Shown here one piece after another: positions 27,223 through 36,639 of a stretch of 64,000 nt of DNA. The DNA is from JAGVSR01 sp963786675. Its GTDB lineage: Bacteria; Pseudomonadota; Alphaproteobacteria; Rhizobiales; Hyphomicrobiaceae. The stretch is taken from NCBI GenBank assembly GCA_963786675.1, contig CAWAZY010000003.1:1-64000 (forward strand), given 5' to 3'. Within the stretch, counting starts at the first letter, position 1. Each line of letters starts with the position of its first letter. The notes beneath the pieces are model-generated. The model was not told where the DNA came from. It searched no databases and was given only the letters and a program-made list of their open reading frames with translations. Position numbers and translations under genes: made by a program.

Positions 27223-28122
27223 ATGCGGATGCTTCAAAGGCGGTCCAGATTTCTCATACTCCACAACCCTATGGCCGGGCGTAATGGTGAAGGCCTTGCC
27301 AATCAGGTTGCCGGCGCGCTGCGGCAGCGGGGCGTCCAGGTGGAATCACGCGTTCTTGGAGATGGTCCAGATCCGACCGAAAACTTGGCCAACCATTATG
27401 ACGCCGTTGTCGTTTCCGGCGGCGATGGAAGTATTCGGGCGATGGCAGAGCGGACGGCAGCCGAGAATGTGTCGCTTGGAATTATTCCAAACGGCACTGG
27501 CAACGTCCTTGCCGAGGAGTTTGGGATTCCGCGCACGCCGGCGGAGCTGGCGAAGGTCCTGATCGAAGGCCACGCCGTCCCCGTTCATGGCGGAACGGTC
27601 AACGGATCTCCCTATCTCCTCATGTTTGGGGCAGGCTTTGATGGCCGCATCGTTGGGCGGCTGTCTAGGCCGATCGTGCAACGCCTGGGGAAGCTCGCCT
27701 ACACATGGCCTATCCTTAAGACGATCGTCGAATCTCCGGTTGCCTTCGAAGTGATGCTGGATGGTCAGATGTTCGTAGCGTCTTGGCTTCTGATCACGAA
27801 CGCGTCGCGCTACGGGGGGCGTTTCCATCTCACGAGCCGCACGCGCGTCACTGAAAAATCGCTCGTAGCCTTCGTGTCGCATGCCAGGTTCAGGCGCGAG
27901 CGGTTAGCAGAGCTTCTGCATCTCGTGCGAGGCCGCCTCGAATTCGCAAAGACCATGCAAGTTATGCCGGTGATCCGTGCCGAAATCTTGAACCCGGACG
28001 TTCCCGGTCAGATCGACGGGGAGCCGCTCCCTGGGGGTCCCTATGTTCTAGAGACACGCCACGATGCGAGCATGATTATCGCCTCCATTGAGGCCGAGGG
28101 GTCCAAGGGGACAGCAAATTGA
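27223..28122 (+). CDS. YegS/diacylglycerol-kinase family lipid kinase
   Basis: 299 residues with the family motifs HNPMAGRN (N-terminal strand), VVVSGGDGSIRAMAE (nucleotide-binding loop) and IPNGTGNVLAEEF. A C-terminal beta domain with NPDVPGQIDGEPLPGGP follows. Members phosphorylate diacylglycerol, sphingoid bases or related lipids at the membrane. The ATG at 27223 is preferred, since earlier starts add a non-conserved leader. Its place just before a phosphoethanolamine transferase suggests it recycles the diacylglycerol that enzyme releases. Confidence 0.85.
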   Translation: MRMLQRRSRFLILHNPMAGRNGEGLANQVAGALRQRGVQVESRVLGDGPDPTENLANHYDAVVVSGGDGSIRAMAERTAAENVSLGIIPNGTGNVLAEEFGIPRTPAELAKVLIEGHAVPVHGGTVNGSPYLLMFGAGFDGRIVGRLSRPIVQRLGKLAYTWPILKTIVESPVAFEVMLDGQMFVASWLLITNASRYGGRFHLTSRTRVTEKSLVAFVSHARFRRERLAELLHLVRGRLEFAKTMQVMPVIRAEILNPDVPGQIDGEPLPGGPYVLETRHDASMIIASIEAEGSKGTAN

Positions 28123-28276
28123 TGGTGCATACGGCAAAAGCGCGGCGGCATCTTTGCCGCGTCCGCGCGCCCGCGATCGAGGGACATGTTCTGATCCGCC
28201 AAAGGCCGGTGATGGGCGCTGTTGTCGCCGTCGAACAGTCTGAGAACGTAAGTAAATCAGACATTGGCTTGAAGCG

Positions 28277-29944
28277 ATGAACAGCACGAATCCCAAGATG
28301 ACTTAGGTCGTCCGCACCCTGCACCGTCTTCTGACGCGCCCCAGATCCAGCGGCGAGATCATTGTGCTGACGGCGGGGTTCCTCACCGTTGCGGCCAACC
28401 TCAACTTCTTTGCTACGGCGCTTGAGGTCTTCGAACCCAAGCCCGCGAACTGGCCGTTTCTGATTTCCTTGATCTTGAGTGTCGCGGCCCTGTTCGTTCT
28501 GCTGCTCTCCGCTCTTTGTCACCGTATTCTCGTCAAGCCTGTCCTCATCGCCGTACTGCTGTTAAGTGCGGTGCTGGCCTATTTCACGCACGCCTACGGA
28601 ACCGTCTTCGACACCCAGATGATTGCGAACGCGCTGGAAACGAACCAGGCGGAAGCTGCAGATCTGCTCACCCCGGCCATGCTGATTTGGGTCGGACTGC
28701 TGGGAGTTCTGCCGGCGCTCGTCGTATGGGCCGCCCCCCTCCACTTCCCACCTTGGCGAACCGAGACAATGGCCCGGCTGAAGCTAGCAGGCGTCGCGGC
28801 GCTTGTTCCCATACTTTCATTCACGATGTTTAGCGGTCATTACGTCAGTCTGCTGCGCGAGCATCGGCAAGTTACGAGTAAGTCGGTGCCGACATTTGCC
28901 ATGCTTTCCGCCGCCCGCCATTTTCTCCGTCAGGCGCCCGCGCGTAACGCGCAACACATCCAGATCGCCAGCGATGCCAAACGCGAACCGGGGGACGCAC
29001 ACCGCGAACTCGTCATCATGGTCGTCGGCGAAACTGTCCGGGCCGATCACTGGGGGCTCAATGGATATGTCCGGGACACAACGCCGAAACTTCGCGCGGC
29101 CGGCGTTGTGAATTTTCCGGATTTCTGGTCGTGCGGTACATCGACCGCCATTTCCGTGCCGTGCATGTTTTCCAATTTCGGGCATCGGGAGTTCGACAGG
29201 GATACCGCCGTCGCAACGGATAATGCCCTCGACGTTCTGGCACGGGCGGGTGTCAGTGTCCTATGGCGCGACAACAATTCGAGTTCTAAGGGCGTTGCCG
29301 ACCGCGTCACATACCAGGACTTCCGGACGCCTGAGATCAATCCCATGTGCGAGGAGGGCGAATGCCGTGACGAAGGCATGCTCCATGGACTCCAGGATTG
29401 GATTGATCGACAGAAAGGGGACATGCTGATCGTCCTGCACCAGATGGGCAATCATGGTCCCGCTTATTACAAGCGGTATCCACGATTGTTTGAGCGCTTT
29501 ACGCCTGCGTGCGCCACGAGCGACCTGGGGTCCTGCTCCGAAGAGGAGATCAGCAATGCCTACGATAACGCCATCCTCTACACCGATGATTTTCTCTCAA
29601 AGGTCATCGGATTGCTGAAGACCAACACCGCGAATTTCGAAACCGCGATGTTTTACGTCAGCGATCATGGGGAATCTTTAGGTGAGTACGGGCTATATCT
29701 TCACGGAACGCCCTATGCCCTGGCACCTGATGCGCAACGCCACGTTCCGGCAGTCATGTGGCTTGGCGAGCGCATCAAGGCCGACATCGTCACCTCGTCA
29801 CTGCCCGACCGCAGCCGGCGGCGCTGGTCGCACGATAATGTCTTCGCGACCCTCTTGGGATTTTTCGAGGTCCGCTCGGGATCGTATCGCGCGGACCTGG
29901 ACATCCTCGAACGTTCCAAAGTCGAGTTCAGCGCCCAGCACTAG
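28277..29944 (+). CDS. eptA: lipid A phosphoethanolamine transferase (EptA/MCR-like), possible in-frame stop near the start
   Basis: The N-terminal half has about five membrane segments. The periplasmic catalytic domain has VVGETVRADHWGLNGY, the nucleophile-containing SCGTSTAISVPCMFSNFG and the metal-site segment FYVSDHGESLGEYGLY. The family transfers phosphoethanolamine from phosphatidylethanolamine to lipid A, reducing surface charge. The natural start seems to be ATG 28277 (MNSTNPKMT), but a TAG at 28304-28306 interrupts that frame before VVRTLHRLLTRPRSSGE. The first usable start after it is GTG 28364, which still keeps every membrane segment. Confidence 0.87.
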
Positions 29945-30572
29945 GCGCACTTCGACGACGTTGCGGGTGGCCGGGCGGTTAGGCAATAGCCTAGTCAGTG
30001 CCCGCTTGCGCGCCGCCACGCAGAGAACCGGTTCAGGCGCGGGACCCCCAAGGACAAGAACCTTCGTCTCGGCTCTTCATGCATCCGTCACGACGGTGTG
30101 CCGCCGCGGGTCACCGTGAAACCGGCAGCAGGCCAAGAAAAAACTGTTCCGAAACATCACATCGCGACCGGCGGTGGCCGCGGCCCTGGTGTTGGCAGTT
30201 TGGTACGTAGATGGCGCGCCTCGAAGGAGGTAGTTCGAACGCGCAGCGTTCCCGCACCCAAGGGGGCCGGGCGAACAGCCCGCCCCGTCGGAACCGGCGA
30301 GCGGAGCGGACTTCGGCGTGAGACAGGCCTTGGCGCGCCGGACCGAATGAAACGGCGAACACCTATGTAGTTGAAGTCGCGATACAATTGCAGCGAGCAA
30401 GCAAGTGAGGACTTCCAAAGGTTGCCGCCTTATCGGCGTGACAGCAAGACAGGGCCGGTACGCGCCCAGAAGCGGACGCTGTTACAGGCACGCAATGACG
30501 CCATCCTGGTCCGCGCACCAGCGCCGTTCGACGCAATAGCCGGAAACCTGCCGTCGACCAGCCAACGCTTAG
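29945..30572. other. intergenic region left of the insertion element
   Basis: About 630 bases with no supported gene. Several overlapping frames of Arg/Pro/Gly-rich composition occur on both strands but have no family features. The right boundary is the left inverted repeat of the IS1182-like element. Confidence 0.45.
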
Positions 30573-32172
30573 GGCCGATTTTGTTGCAGAAGTTGGTTGA
30601 GAGGCCCGGCGAACCGTGATTCCCTTCGTCGAGGCGGTGGCATCGACGGAGCAGTTCGATGATGGGGCAGCGCACAAAAGACCAAGGCCAGCTGTTTTAT
30701 TCCTTTGATCTGAACGCGGCCGTTCCTGACGATCATCTCGTTCGCAAGATCTCGGCAGTTCTGGACTTATCCTGGGTTCATGCTGAACTGGCACCGCACT
30801 ACTCGCACACCGGACGCCCGTCGATAGATCCGGTGCTCATGATCCGTATGCTCGTTATTGGCTACGTGTTCGCGATCCGCTCTGAGCGTGCGCTGTGCCG
30901 CGAGGTGCAAGTGAATCTAGCCTACCGCTGGTTCTGTGGCCTTGGCATCGAAGACAAGATCCCCGATCATTCTGCCTTCACGCGCGCACGTAACGAGCGT
31001 TTCCGTTCGCACGACATTTTCCGCAAGGTGTTCGAACGCGTCGTCGCCTCCTGCATCGAGGCAGGTCTGGTCGGTGGCAAAGGCTTCGCCGTCGATGCAG
31101 AGTCTGATCGCAGCCGATGCCAACAAGTGCGGTTCGACGCCGGGAGGCGAGTGGAGCCACGATATCGATCCGTCGACGGTGCAGCGCGCCGTGCAAGATT
31201 ATCTGGCGAACCTTGATGATCCCGCCTGGGGTGCTGCAAGCGACGTGGTTCCGAAGTTCGTCGCGCCTGCCGACCCGGCGGCGCAATGGACCGGCGCGCT
31301 ACGCAATGCTGCCTTCTTCGCCTATGCCGACAACTACCTCATTGATGTGAAGTTCGGCATCATCATGGATGTCGAGGCGTCGCGGGCAATCCGACAGGCG
31401 GAAGTTGGCGCATCGCAGACGATGATCGAGCGCACCGAGGCGACGTTCGGCATCAAGCCGGACTGGCTTGTCGCAGACACCGCGTACGGGGCTGCACCCA
31501 ATCTGCATTTCCTCGTCGATGAGAAAGGTATCGAGCCACACGTGCCGGTCATTGATAAATCGAAGCGCGATGACGGCACTTTCAGCCGAGAAGACTTCAA
31601 CTACGACGAAGTGCGTGATTGCTACGTCTGCCCCAACAACAAAGTCCTGCCGCGGTCGAGCAGAAAGCGCAGGTCACGCGGCGACGACATGATTTCCTAT
31701 TTCTCGCGCGTCGCCGACTGCAGGTCGTGTCCACTCAAGTCGAGATGCTGTCCGAAATCGCCGAGTAGGAAGATTACGCGGCACATTCACGAGGCTGCGC
31801 GCGACGTCGCCCGGGCCGTGGCCAAAACGCCAGCCTACGAGCAGACGCGCCGTGATCGTAAGAAAGTCGAGATGCTGTTTGCCCATCTGAAGCGGATCCT
31901 CCGGATGGGACGTCTGAGGCTAAGAGGACCGGCTGGCGCCCAGTTCGAGTTCACGATCGCGGCCATCGCTCAAAATTTGCGGCGTCTGGCCAAGCTGACC
32001 GTGCATCCACCGGATAGAACAGCGTTGTGCGTTGCGTAAGCGTTGGTTGCGTCAGTGAGTTAGGAGCCGCGCCCTAACGGGGCAGCGGCAAGGCCGGATA
32101 CGCTGCGTTCTAAAAAAGGACCACCGGCGGCCAATCCGCCACTTCCAGCCTACTTCTGCAACAAAATCGACC
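30573..32172 (+). mobile_element. IS1182-like insertion sequence with matched terminal inverted repeats
   Basis: The element is about 1.6 kb. The left end at 30573-30599 (GGCCGATTTTGTTGCAGAAG and on) matches the reverse complement of the right end at 32146-32172 (GGTCGATTTTGTTGCAGAAG and on) with few mismatches. The transposase frame fills the interior. No clear target-site duplication is visible in the flanks (TTAG on the left, ACAA on the right). Because the transposase is frameshifted, the copy is probably not autonomous. Confidence 0.85.
30659..32039 (+). pseudogene. IS1182-family transposase, frameshifted
   Basis: The first frame gives the N-terminal helical domain (FDLNAAVPDDHLVRKISAVL, then GRPSIDPVLMIRMLVIGYVF) up to GGKGFAVDAES at about 31104. 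The continuation AADANKCGSTPGG, the catalytic-domain segment DWLVADTAYGAAPNLHFLVD and the C-terminal KKVEMLFAHLKRILRMGRLR are one frame over. Removing a single base near 31100 (GATGCAGAGT) restores one protein of about 459 residues. A one-base insertion, or less likely programmed frameshifting, explains this. Confidence 0.88.
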
Positions 32173-32404
32173 ACAAACGGCCGTGGCAGCTTGGCTCACG
32201 ATGAGCTGGAAGTTCGGCAAGTCGTTGGTAGGTAGGTGACAGTCGATCTCGGTCGACTATGCTAGGGTGACTCGAGACTTTTGCTCGAGAGAGCCAAACC
32301 GATTGGATTACGCCGGTCCGGCTCGACTCTGAGGCTATGCTCTAAACCTAGAGACGCCAATCTCGCCGGTCACTCACACCCCTCTCCAGAGGAGCACGGC
32401 CCGA
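32173..32404. other. upstream region of cyclopropane synthase gene
   Basis: This region has two short inverted repeats, GTCGATCTCGGTCGAC at about 32238-32253 and CTCGAGACTTTTGCTCGAG at about 32273-32291, shortly before the gene. Their function is unknown; they could be operators or small stem-loops. No gene is seen. Confidence 0.4.
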
Positions 32405-33658
32405 ATGTTTCCCCTGTCGGCTCTTCTTACCCGCATGATCCAGACCGGCACACTGACCGTCACAGATGCTGCCGGCGGACTGCACGCCTTCGGCGGCAAG
32501 ATCCCAGGCCCCGCGGTCACGATGAAACTATCCGACCCGGGCCTCTATCGGTCCCTCGTGTTCAAGTCCGAACTTGCCGCCGGCGAAGCCTACATGGACG
32601 GTACGCTCACATTCCCTGGCTCCAGTTTGCGCGCGTTTCTCGACCTCATGTCGATCAACCGAAACGACCGCCCGCCGACACCCATTCAACGCGCCGTCGG
32701 CACCGCAGCAAGAACTTTGAAGCGTTTCCAGCAATCCAACCCCATTGGTCGCGCGCAGCAGAACATCGCCCACCACTACGACATCGGCAACGCGCTCTAC
32801 CAGCTGTTCCTCGACGAGGGGCTCTTCTATTCATGCGCCTATTTCGAGAATGACGATGACACTCTCGAGGCGGCTCAAAGGGCGAAGTGCCGGCTGATCG
32901 CCGCCAAGCTCGGCCTCAAGCCCGGCCAGAAAATTCTCGACATAGGCAGCGGTTGGGGTGGTCTTGCCATCTATCTTGCCCAAATGGAGGACGTCGAAGT
33001 CCTCGGGGTGACGCTATCGAAAGAGCAGCATGCACTCGCCCAAGAGCGCGCCCAAAAGGCCGGGGTCTCAGACCGCGTTCGCTTCGAACTCCGGGACTAC
33101 CGCGAGCTTGAACAAAAATTCGACCGCCTCGTATCAGTCGGCATGTTCGAACACGTCGGTGTGCCACGCTACAACGAGTTCTTCCAGCATGTGAACAATC
33201 TGATGTTCGACGACAGCGTGATGCTTCTCCATTCGATCGGCCACATGAGCCCGCCCTCCACGGCCAGCCCCTGGCTGCGCAAGTACATCTTCCCCGGCGC
33301 CTACTCACCTGCTCTCTCGGAGGTATTTCCAGCAGTCGAACGCAATCGCCTTTGGGTGACGGACTGCGAGTTTCTTCGGCTCCACTATGCGATGACGCTG
33401 AAGCACTGGCACACTCGTTTTGAGAAACACCGCGCCGAAATCCAGGCCATGTACGACGAACGCTTCTGCCGTATGTGGGAATTCTATCTCATCAGCGCCG
33501 AAATGATGTTTCGCACAGGTGCCCAGGAAGTCTTCCACCTCCAGCTTTCCCGCCAACGCGACGCATCCCCAATTCGCCGCGATTACATGATCGACGTCCA
33601 ACGCGAACTGAAGCGTCGCGAAGCCGAACGCCTCCCCAAGCTCGACGGGTCAGGTTAG
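32405..33658 (+). CDS. cfa: cyclopropane-fatty-acyl-phospholipid synthase
   Basis: 417 residues. A lipid-binding N-terminal domain (about 1-120) precedes a SAM-dependent methyltransferase core with ILDIGSGWGGLAIYLAQ (motif I). The family signatures are NIAHHYDIGNALYQLFLDEG, LFYSCAYF and VGMFEHVGVPRYNEFF. The enzyme adds a methylene bridge from S-adenosylmethionine to unsaturated acyl chains of membrane phospholipids. Length and motif order fit CFA synthases. It stands alone between the insertion element and the second two-component system. Confidence 0.94.
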   Translation: MFPLSALLTRMIQTGTLTVTDAAGGLHAFGGKIPGPAVTMKLSDPGLYRSLVFKSELAAGEAYMDGTLTFPGSSLRAFLDLMSINRNDRPPTPIQRAVGTAARTLKRFQQSNPIGRAQQNIAHHYDIGNALYQLFLDEGLFYSCAYFENDDDTLEAAQRAKCRLIAAKLGLKPGQKILDIGSGWGGLAIYLAQMEDVEVLGVTLSKEQHALAQERAQKAGVSDRVRFELRDYRELEQKFDRLVSVGMFEHVGVPRYNEFFQHVNNLMFDDSVMLLHSIGHMSPPSTASPWLRKYIFPGAYSPALSEVFPAVERNRLWVTDCEFLRLHYAMTLKHWHTRFEKHRAEIQAMYDERFCRMWEFYLISAEMMFRTGAQEVFHLQLSRQRDASPIRRDYMIDVQRELKRREAERLPKLDGSG

Positions 33659-34013
33659 CGAGCCGCGTAGGCGCTCATCGAACGCAGAAGGCCACTGTTT
33701 TCGGGCGCGCCTCAGTTCGTACTCTTCGTCTCCATCGGCTGATAACGGACATTGGCTGTGAAGGTCGCCCAAGCGGGAGCGAATTTTGAGGCGGGTCACA
33801 GGCGGGCTTAAGCGGCGTTCAGATGACTACCGAACTACCTCCGATACCGACCCTCATCCCGTGCCGCAACGAAACGTCGGTGAGGGCCAGTAGTTGCCGT
33901 AGGCATCTACTCAATAGATGCGTTGCAGAACGCTATATCACTCTAACGGTCGCGTTCGGGTCAACCGCAAACAGCGATTTCGGAGGCACCCCCAAGATTG
34001 TCGGGTATGCGGG
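33659..34013. other. intergenic region
   Basis: No gene is supported in these 355 bases. A short imperfect palindrome (GGCATCTACTCAATAGATGCG at about 33902-33922, a small stem-loop) is the only structure noticed. Confidence 0.35.
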
Positions 34014-35405
34014 TCACTGCGCCGGCGATGAAGTGTCGATCATCTCGGTGATCTCGATTGTCCGCTGCCTGGCAAGTGTAACGACGGCATCGAGGCCGTG
34101 GGGAATTCGGTTCGACAGCACGACGTCGCCACCGTGCGAACGCGCGATGCTGCGGGCAACCGTCAGTCCGAGGCCATGTCCGCCGGTGGTGCGCGCGCGC
34201 GACTTCTCAACGCGATAGAATGGCGCGAATACGGCTTCGAGCTGGTCGTGTGGGACGCCGGGTCCATCGTCCGAGACGACGATCTGAGCCTGATCCTTCT
34301 CGATGGAGGCGGTTACGCGGGCTGACCCAGCATACTTGACAGCGTTCTGCACCACATTGCCGAGTGCGCGCTTGAGGGCCAGGTGCCGGCCGTCGATGAC
34401 CAGATGGCGGGGCGCTGAGACCTCTACTGTATGGCCTGCGTCTGCCGCATTCGCAGAGATCGTATCCAGGATAGCCCGTATATCGACAGGTTGGATCGGC
34501 TCACGCTCCTTGTCGGTCCGCAAAAACTCCAGCGTTGCCTCTATCATCTCGTCCATCTCGTCGAGATCAGCCTCGATGCTGCTCCGCAATCCGGCATCGG
34601 CAATATTGGCCACGCGCAGCCGCAGCCGCGTCAATGGCGTCCGGAGGTCATGACTGACCGCAGCCAGCATTCCAGTGCGATCGTCGATGAGGCGCGAGAT
34701 GCGAAGTTGCAGCTCATTGATCGCGGCGGCCAGCGTCCGAACCTCGCGAGTACCGGATTCCTGCAGCGGAATGCTGTCGGCTGTCACGAACAACCGGCGG
34801 GACGCCTCTGCCAGATCATCCAGCGGACGGGTCAGCCACCGGCTCATCAGGATCGACACGAGGGCGACGCCCAAAGCGCTCAGCACAATCGACGTTATGA
34901 GGCTTGGTGAAGTTGCGCGGGGCGGTTGGGTCTTTACCAGCGTGACATTGAGCCAGCTGTCATCGGCCAGCCGTAGCGACATGAGCGTGGTGTGCGCGTC
35001 ATCGAACTCGGGGGAGTTTTCATGGGCGCCCTGAGTTCGGCTGGTGCCGAGCACGAGGCCACTTCCGCGCAACTGTGGCCAACGTCTCAAAAGCTCATCT
35101 CTGAGACCGACGACATCAGGCTCCAGTTCGCCTCCCTGGGTGGTCAGCGGCTGGCGGGCCCAATGCAGCTCGATGGCCCCACCGGACAGCCGATGGGCTG
35201 TCTCGTCTCTCAACTCCGGCGCCACGGAGGTGATCGTTTCAGCAAGCGACAGAAGCCGGTCTGCGAGCCGCTCGGTCTGCGCGTGGCTGAGCTCGTGCCG
35301 GATACCCTGCTGATAGAGAAGCTGAGCCAGCACGATGATTGCGCCGAGCCCTGCCATGAGGACTAGAATAGTCCGGCTCGCAATGGTATCGGGTAGCCAC
35401 TTCAT
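34014..35405 (-). CDS. sensor histidine kinase of the second metal operon
   Basis: 463 residues: N-terminal membrane segment (about 12-32), periplasmic domain (about 33-165), second membrane segment (about 168-190), HAMP, and an H-box MLAAVSHDLRTPLTRLRLRV. The ATPase domain has NVVQNAVKYAG, VSDDGPGVPHDQLE and GGHGLGLTVARSIA. The layout is EnvZ-like. The start overlaps the response regulator stop (ATGA), so the two are translationally coupled. It is the last gene of a six-gene operon with the RND pump. Confidence 0.9.
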   Translation of the reverse strand: MKWLPDTIASRTILVLMAGLGAIIVLAQLLYQQGIRHELSHAQTERLADRLLSLAETITSVAPELRDETAHRLSGGAIELHWARQPLTTQGGELEPDVVGLRDELLRRWPQLRGSGLVLGTSRTQGAHENSPEFDDAHTTLMSLRLADDSWLNVTLVKTQPPRATSPSLITSIVLSALGVALVSILMSRWLTRPLDDLAEASRRLFVTADSIPLQESGTREVRTLAAAINELQLRISRLIDDRTGMLAAVSHDLRTPLTRLRLRVANIADAGLRSSIEADLDEMDEMIEATLEFLRTDKEREPIQPVDIRAILDTISANAADAGHTVEVSAPRHLVIDGRHLALKRALGNVVQNAVKYAGSARVTASIEKDQAQIVVSDDGPGVPHDQLEAVFAPFYRVEKSRARTTGGHGLGLTVARSIARSHGGDVVLSNRIPHGLDAVVTLARQRTIEITEMIDTSSPAQ

Positions 35406-36181
35406 CGCACGGTGACCGCCGGCAGGAACATGTAACCGGCCCCGCGAACCGTCTTGATCAACTCCTCCCCGTTCTCTTCGGCTTCGATTTTCCGCCTCAG
35501 ACGGCTAATCTGCACATCGATGCTGCGATCGAATCCTGCGAGGGCGCGATTGCGGGAAGTCTCGAGCAGATGTTCGCGTGAGAGTACGCGCTGCGGTGCC
35601 TCCAGGAACGCGAGGAGCAGATCATATTCGCCGGTCGATAGGTCGATGATGACGCCTGCCGGGTTGCGAAGCTCCCGGCGCATCAGATCGAGGGTCCAAC
35701 CTTCGAAAGTCATGCTGGTCCGGCGGCTACCGGTATTGGATCCGGCGTCCATCCGCACGCGCCTGATGATGGCCCTCACGCGAGCGAGTAACTCGCTCGG
35801 ACTGAAGGGCTTGGGTAGATAATCGTCGGCCCCCATCTCCAGGCCGACTATGCGATCGGTCTCGGTCCCGCGCGCGGTTAGCATCACAATGGGGATGGTC
35901 GAGTGGGCCCTGAGGTCGCGGCAGATCTCGAGCCCGCTCTGACCGGGAAGCATGATGTCAAGGATCACGATATCGACGGGCTTTCCCGCGCGCAGAACGC
36001 GCGCCAATTCGCGGCTATCAGTGGCCAGCGACACGCGATAGCCCGCATCATCGAAAAGACCGGCGAGGAGCTTGCGCAACTCGGCATCATCGTCGCAGAT
36101 CAGGACGTGAGCGCCGGAAGATGCTTGTTCCTCCGCCGCTCCCGCCATTGGCCGCGTTCGCTCCGCTCTGTCGCCTGTCAT
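35402..36181 (-). CDS. OmpR-family response regulator of the second metal operon
   Basis: The receiver domain has LICDDDAELRKLL, the phosphoacceptor in DIVILDIMLPGQSG and KPFSPSELLAR. It is followed by an intact winged helix (IIDLSTGEYDLLLAFLEAP, SIDVQISRLRRKIE, TVRGAGYMFLP). Unlike the regulator at 25 kb, the DNA-binding domain is complete. The N terminus is uncertain (36181 or the ATG at 36148). It lies 14 bases after a small exported protein gene and probably controls the metal operon in which it sits. Confidence 0.92.
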   Translation of the reverse strand: MTGDRAERTRPMAGAAEEQASSGAHVLICDDDAELRKLLAGLFDDAGYRVSLATDSRELARVLRAGKPVDIVILDIMLPGQSGLEICRDLRAHSTIPIVMLTARGTETDRIVGLEMGADDYLPKPFSPSELLARVRAIIRRVRMDAGSNTGSRRTSMTFEGWTLDLMRRELRNPAGVIIDLSTGEYDLLLAFLEAPQRVLSREHLLETSRNRALAGFDRSIDVQISRLRRKIEAEENGEELIKTVRGAGYMFLPAVTVR

Positions 36182-36195
36182 CTACCTATCGCGTG

Positions 36196-36585
36196 CTACT
36201 GGAGGGGCGTGAAACGAGCCTGAAAGCTCTCCCCGCCGACTTTCTGCGTCTTGAGAATCACCTTCATACCCTTGGCAGCCGTGAAGCCGCCCGAACCCTT
36301 GAGGATATTGTCGCCTGCCGGCGAAAGCGCAATATCGAACTTGTTCCCGCCGACGAGAACCTGGGCCTCAGCTGTTCCGCCGACCGTGTCCACGGGCTTT
36401 TCCTCCTTGTCTGTCACGTGCAGCGTCAGCTCGCCACCACTTGCTACGAGCTCCCAATGCTGCTTGCCGCCGCCAGCGTCGACGATATGACCGCCATTGG
36501 GGCCCTTGATGAATTTGCTGTCGGAATGAGCGAAGGCGGATGTCGCCAGGGCAAGGCTCAGTGCGACAACGATCGGCTTCAGCAT
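36196..36585 (-). CDS. small exported protein of the RND operon
   Basis: 129 residues with a clear signal peptide (VVALSLALATSAFAH), then FIKGPNGGHIVDAGGGKQHW and a beta-rich domain ending ILKTQKVGGESFQARF. The GPNGG...DAG...HWEL pattern resembles sequences placed ahead of some heavy-metal efflux adaptors. It is probably a soluble periplasmic accessory or metal-binding protein. It lies between the pump gene and the response regulator on the same strand. No named family is assigned. Confidence 0.75.
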   Translation of the reverse strand: MLKPIVVALSLALATSAFAHSDSKFIKGPNGGHIVDAGGGKQHWELVASGGELTLHVTDKEEKPVDTVGGTAEAQVLVGGNKFDIALSPAGDNILKGSGGFTAAKGMKVILKTQKVGGESFQARFTPLQ

Positions 36586-36639
36586 GGTCGTTCCTTTCTT
36601 AATGCGGGAATGGGGGTTTCGATAGGGACATTGGGGCGC

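Noticed and set aside
30098..30370. plus-strand frame left of the insertion element
   Set aside because: Low-complexity Arg/Gly/Pro/Val composition, no ribosome-binding site and an equally open frame on the other strand.
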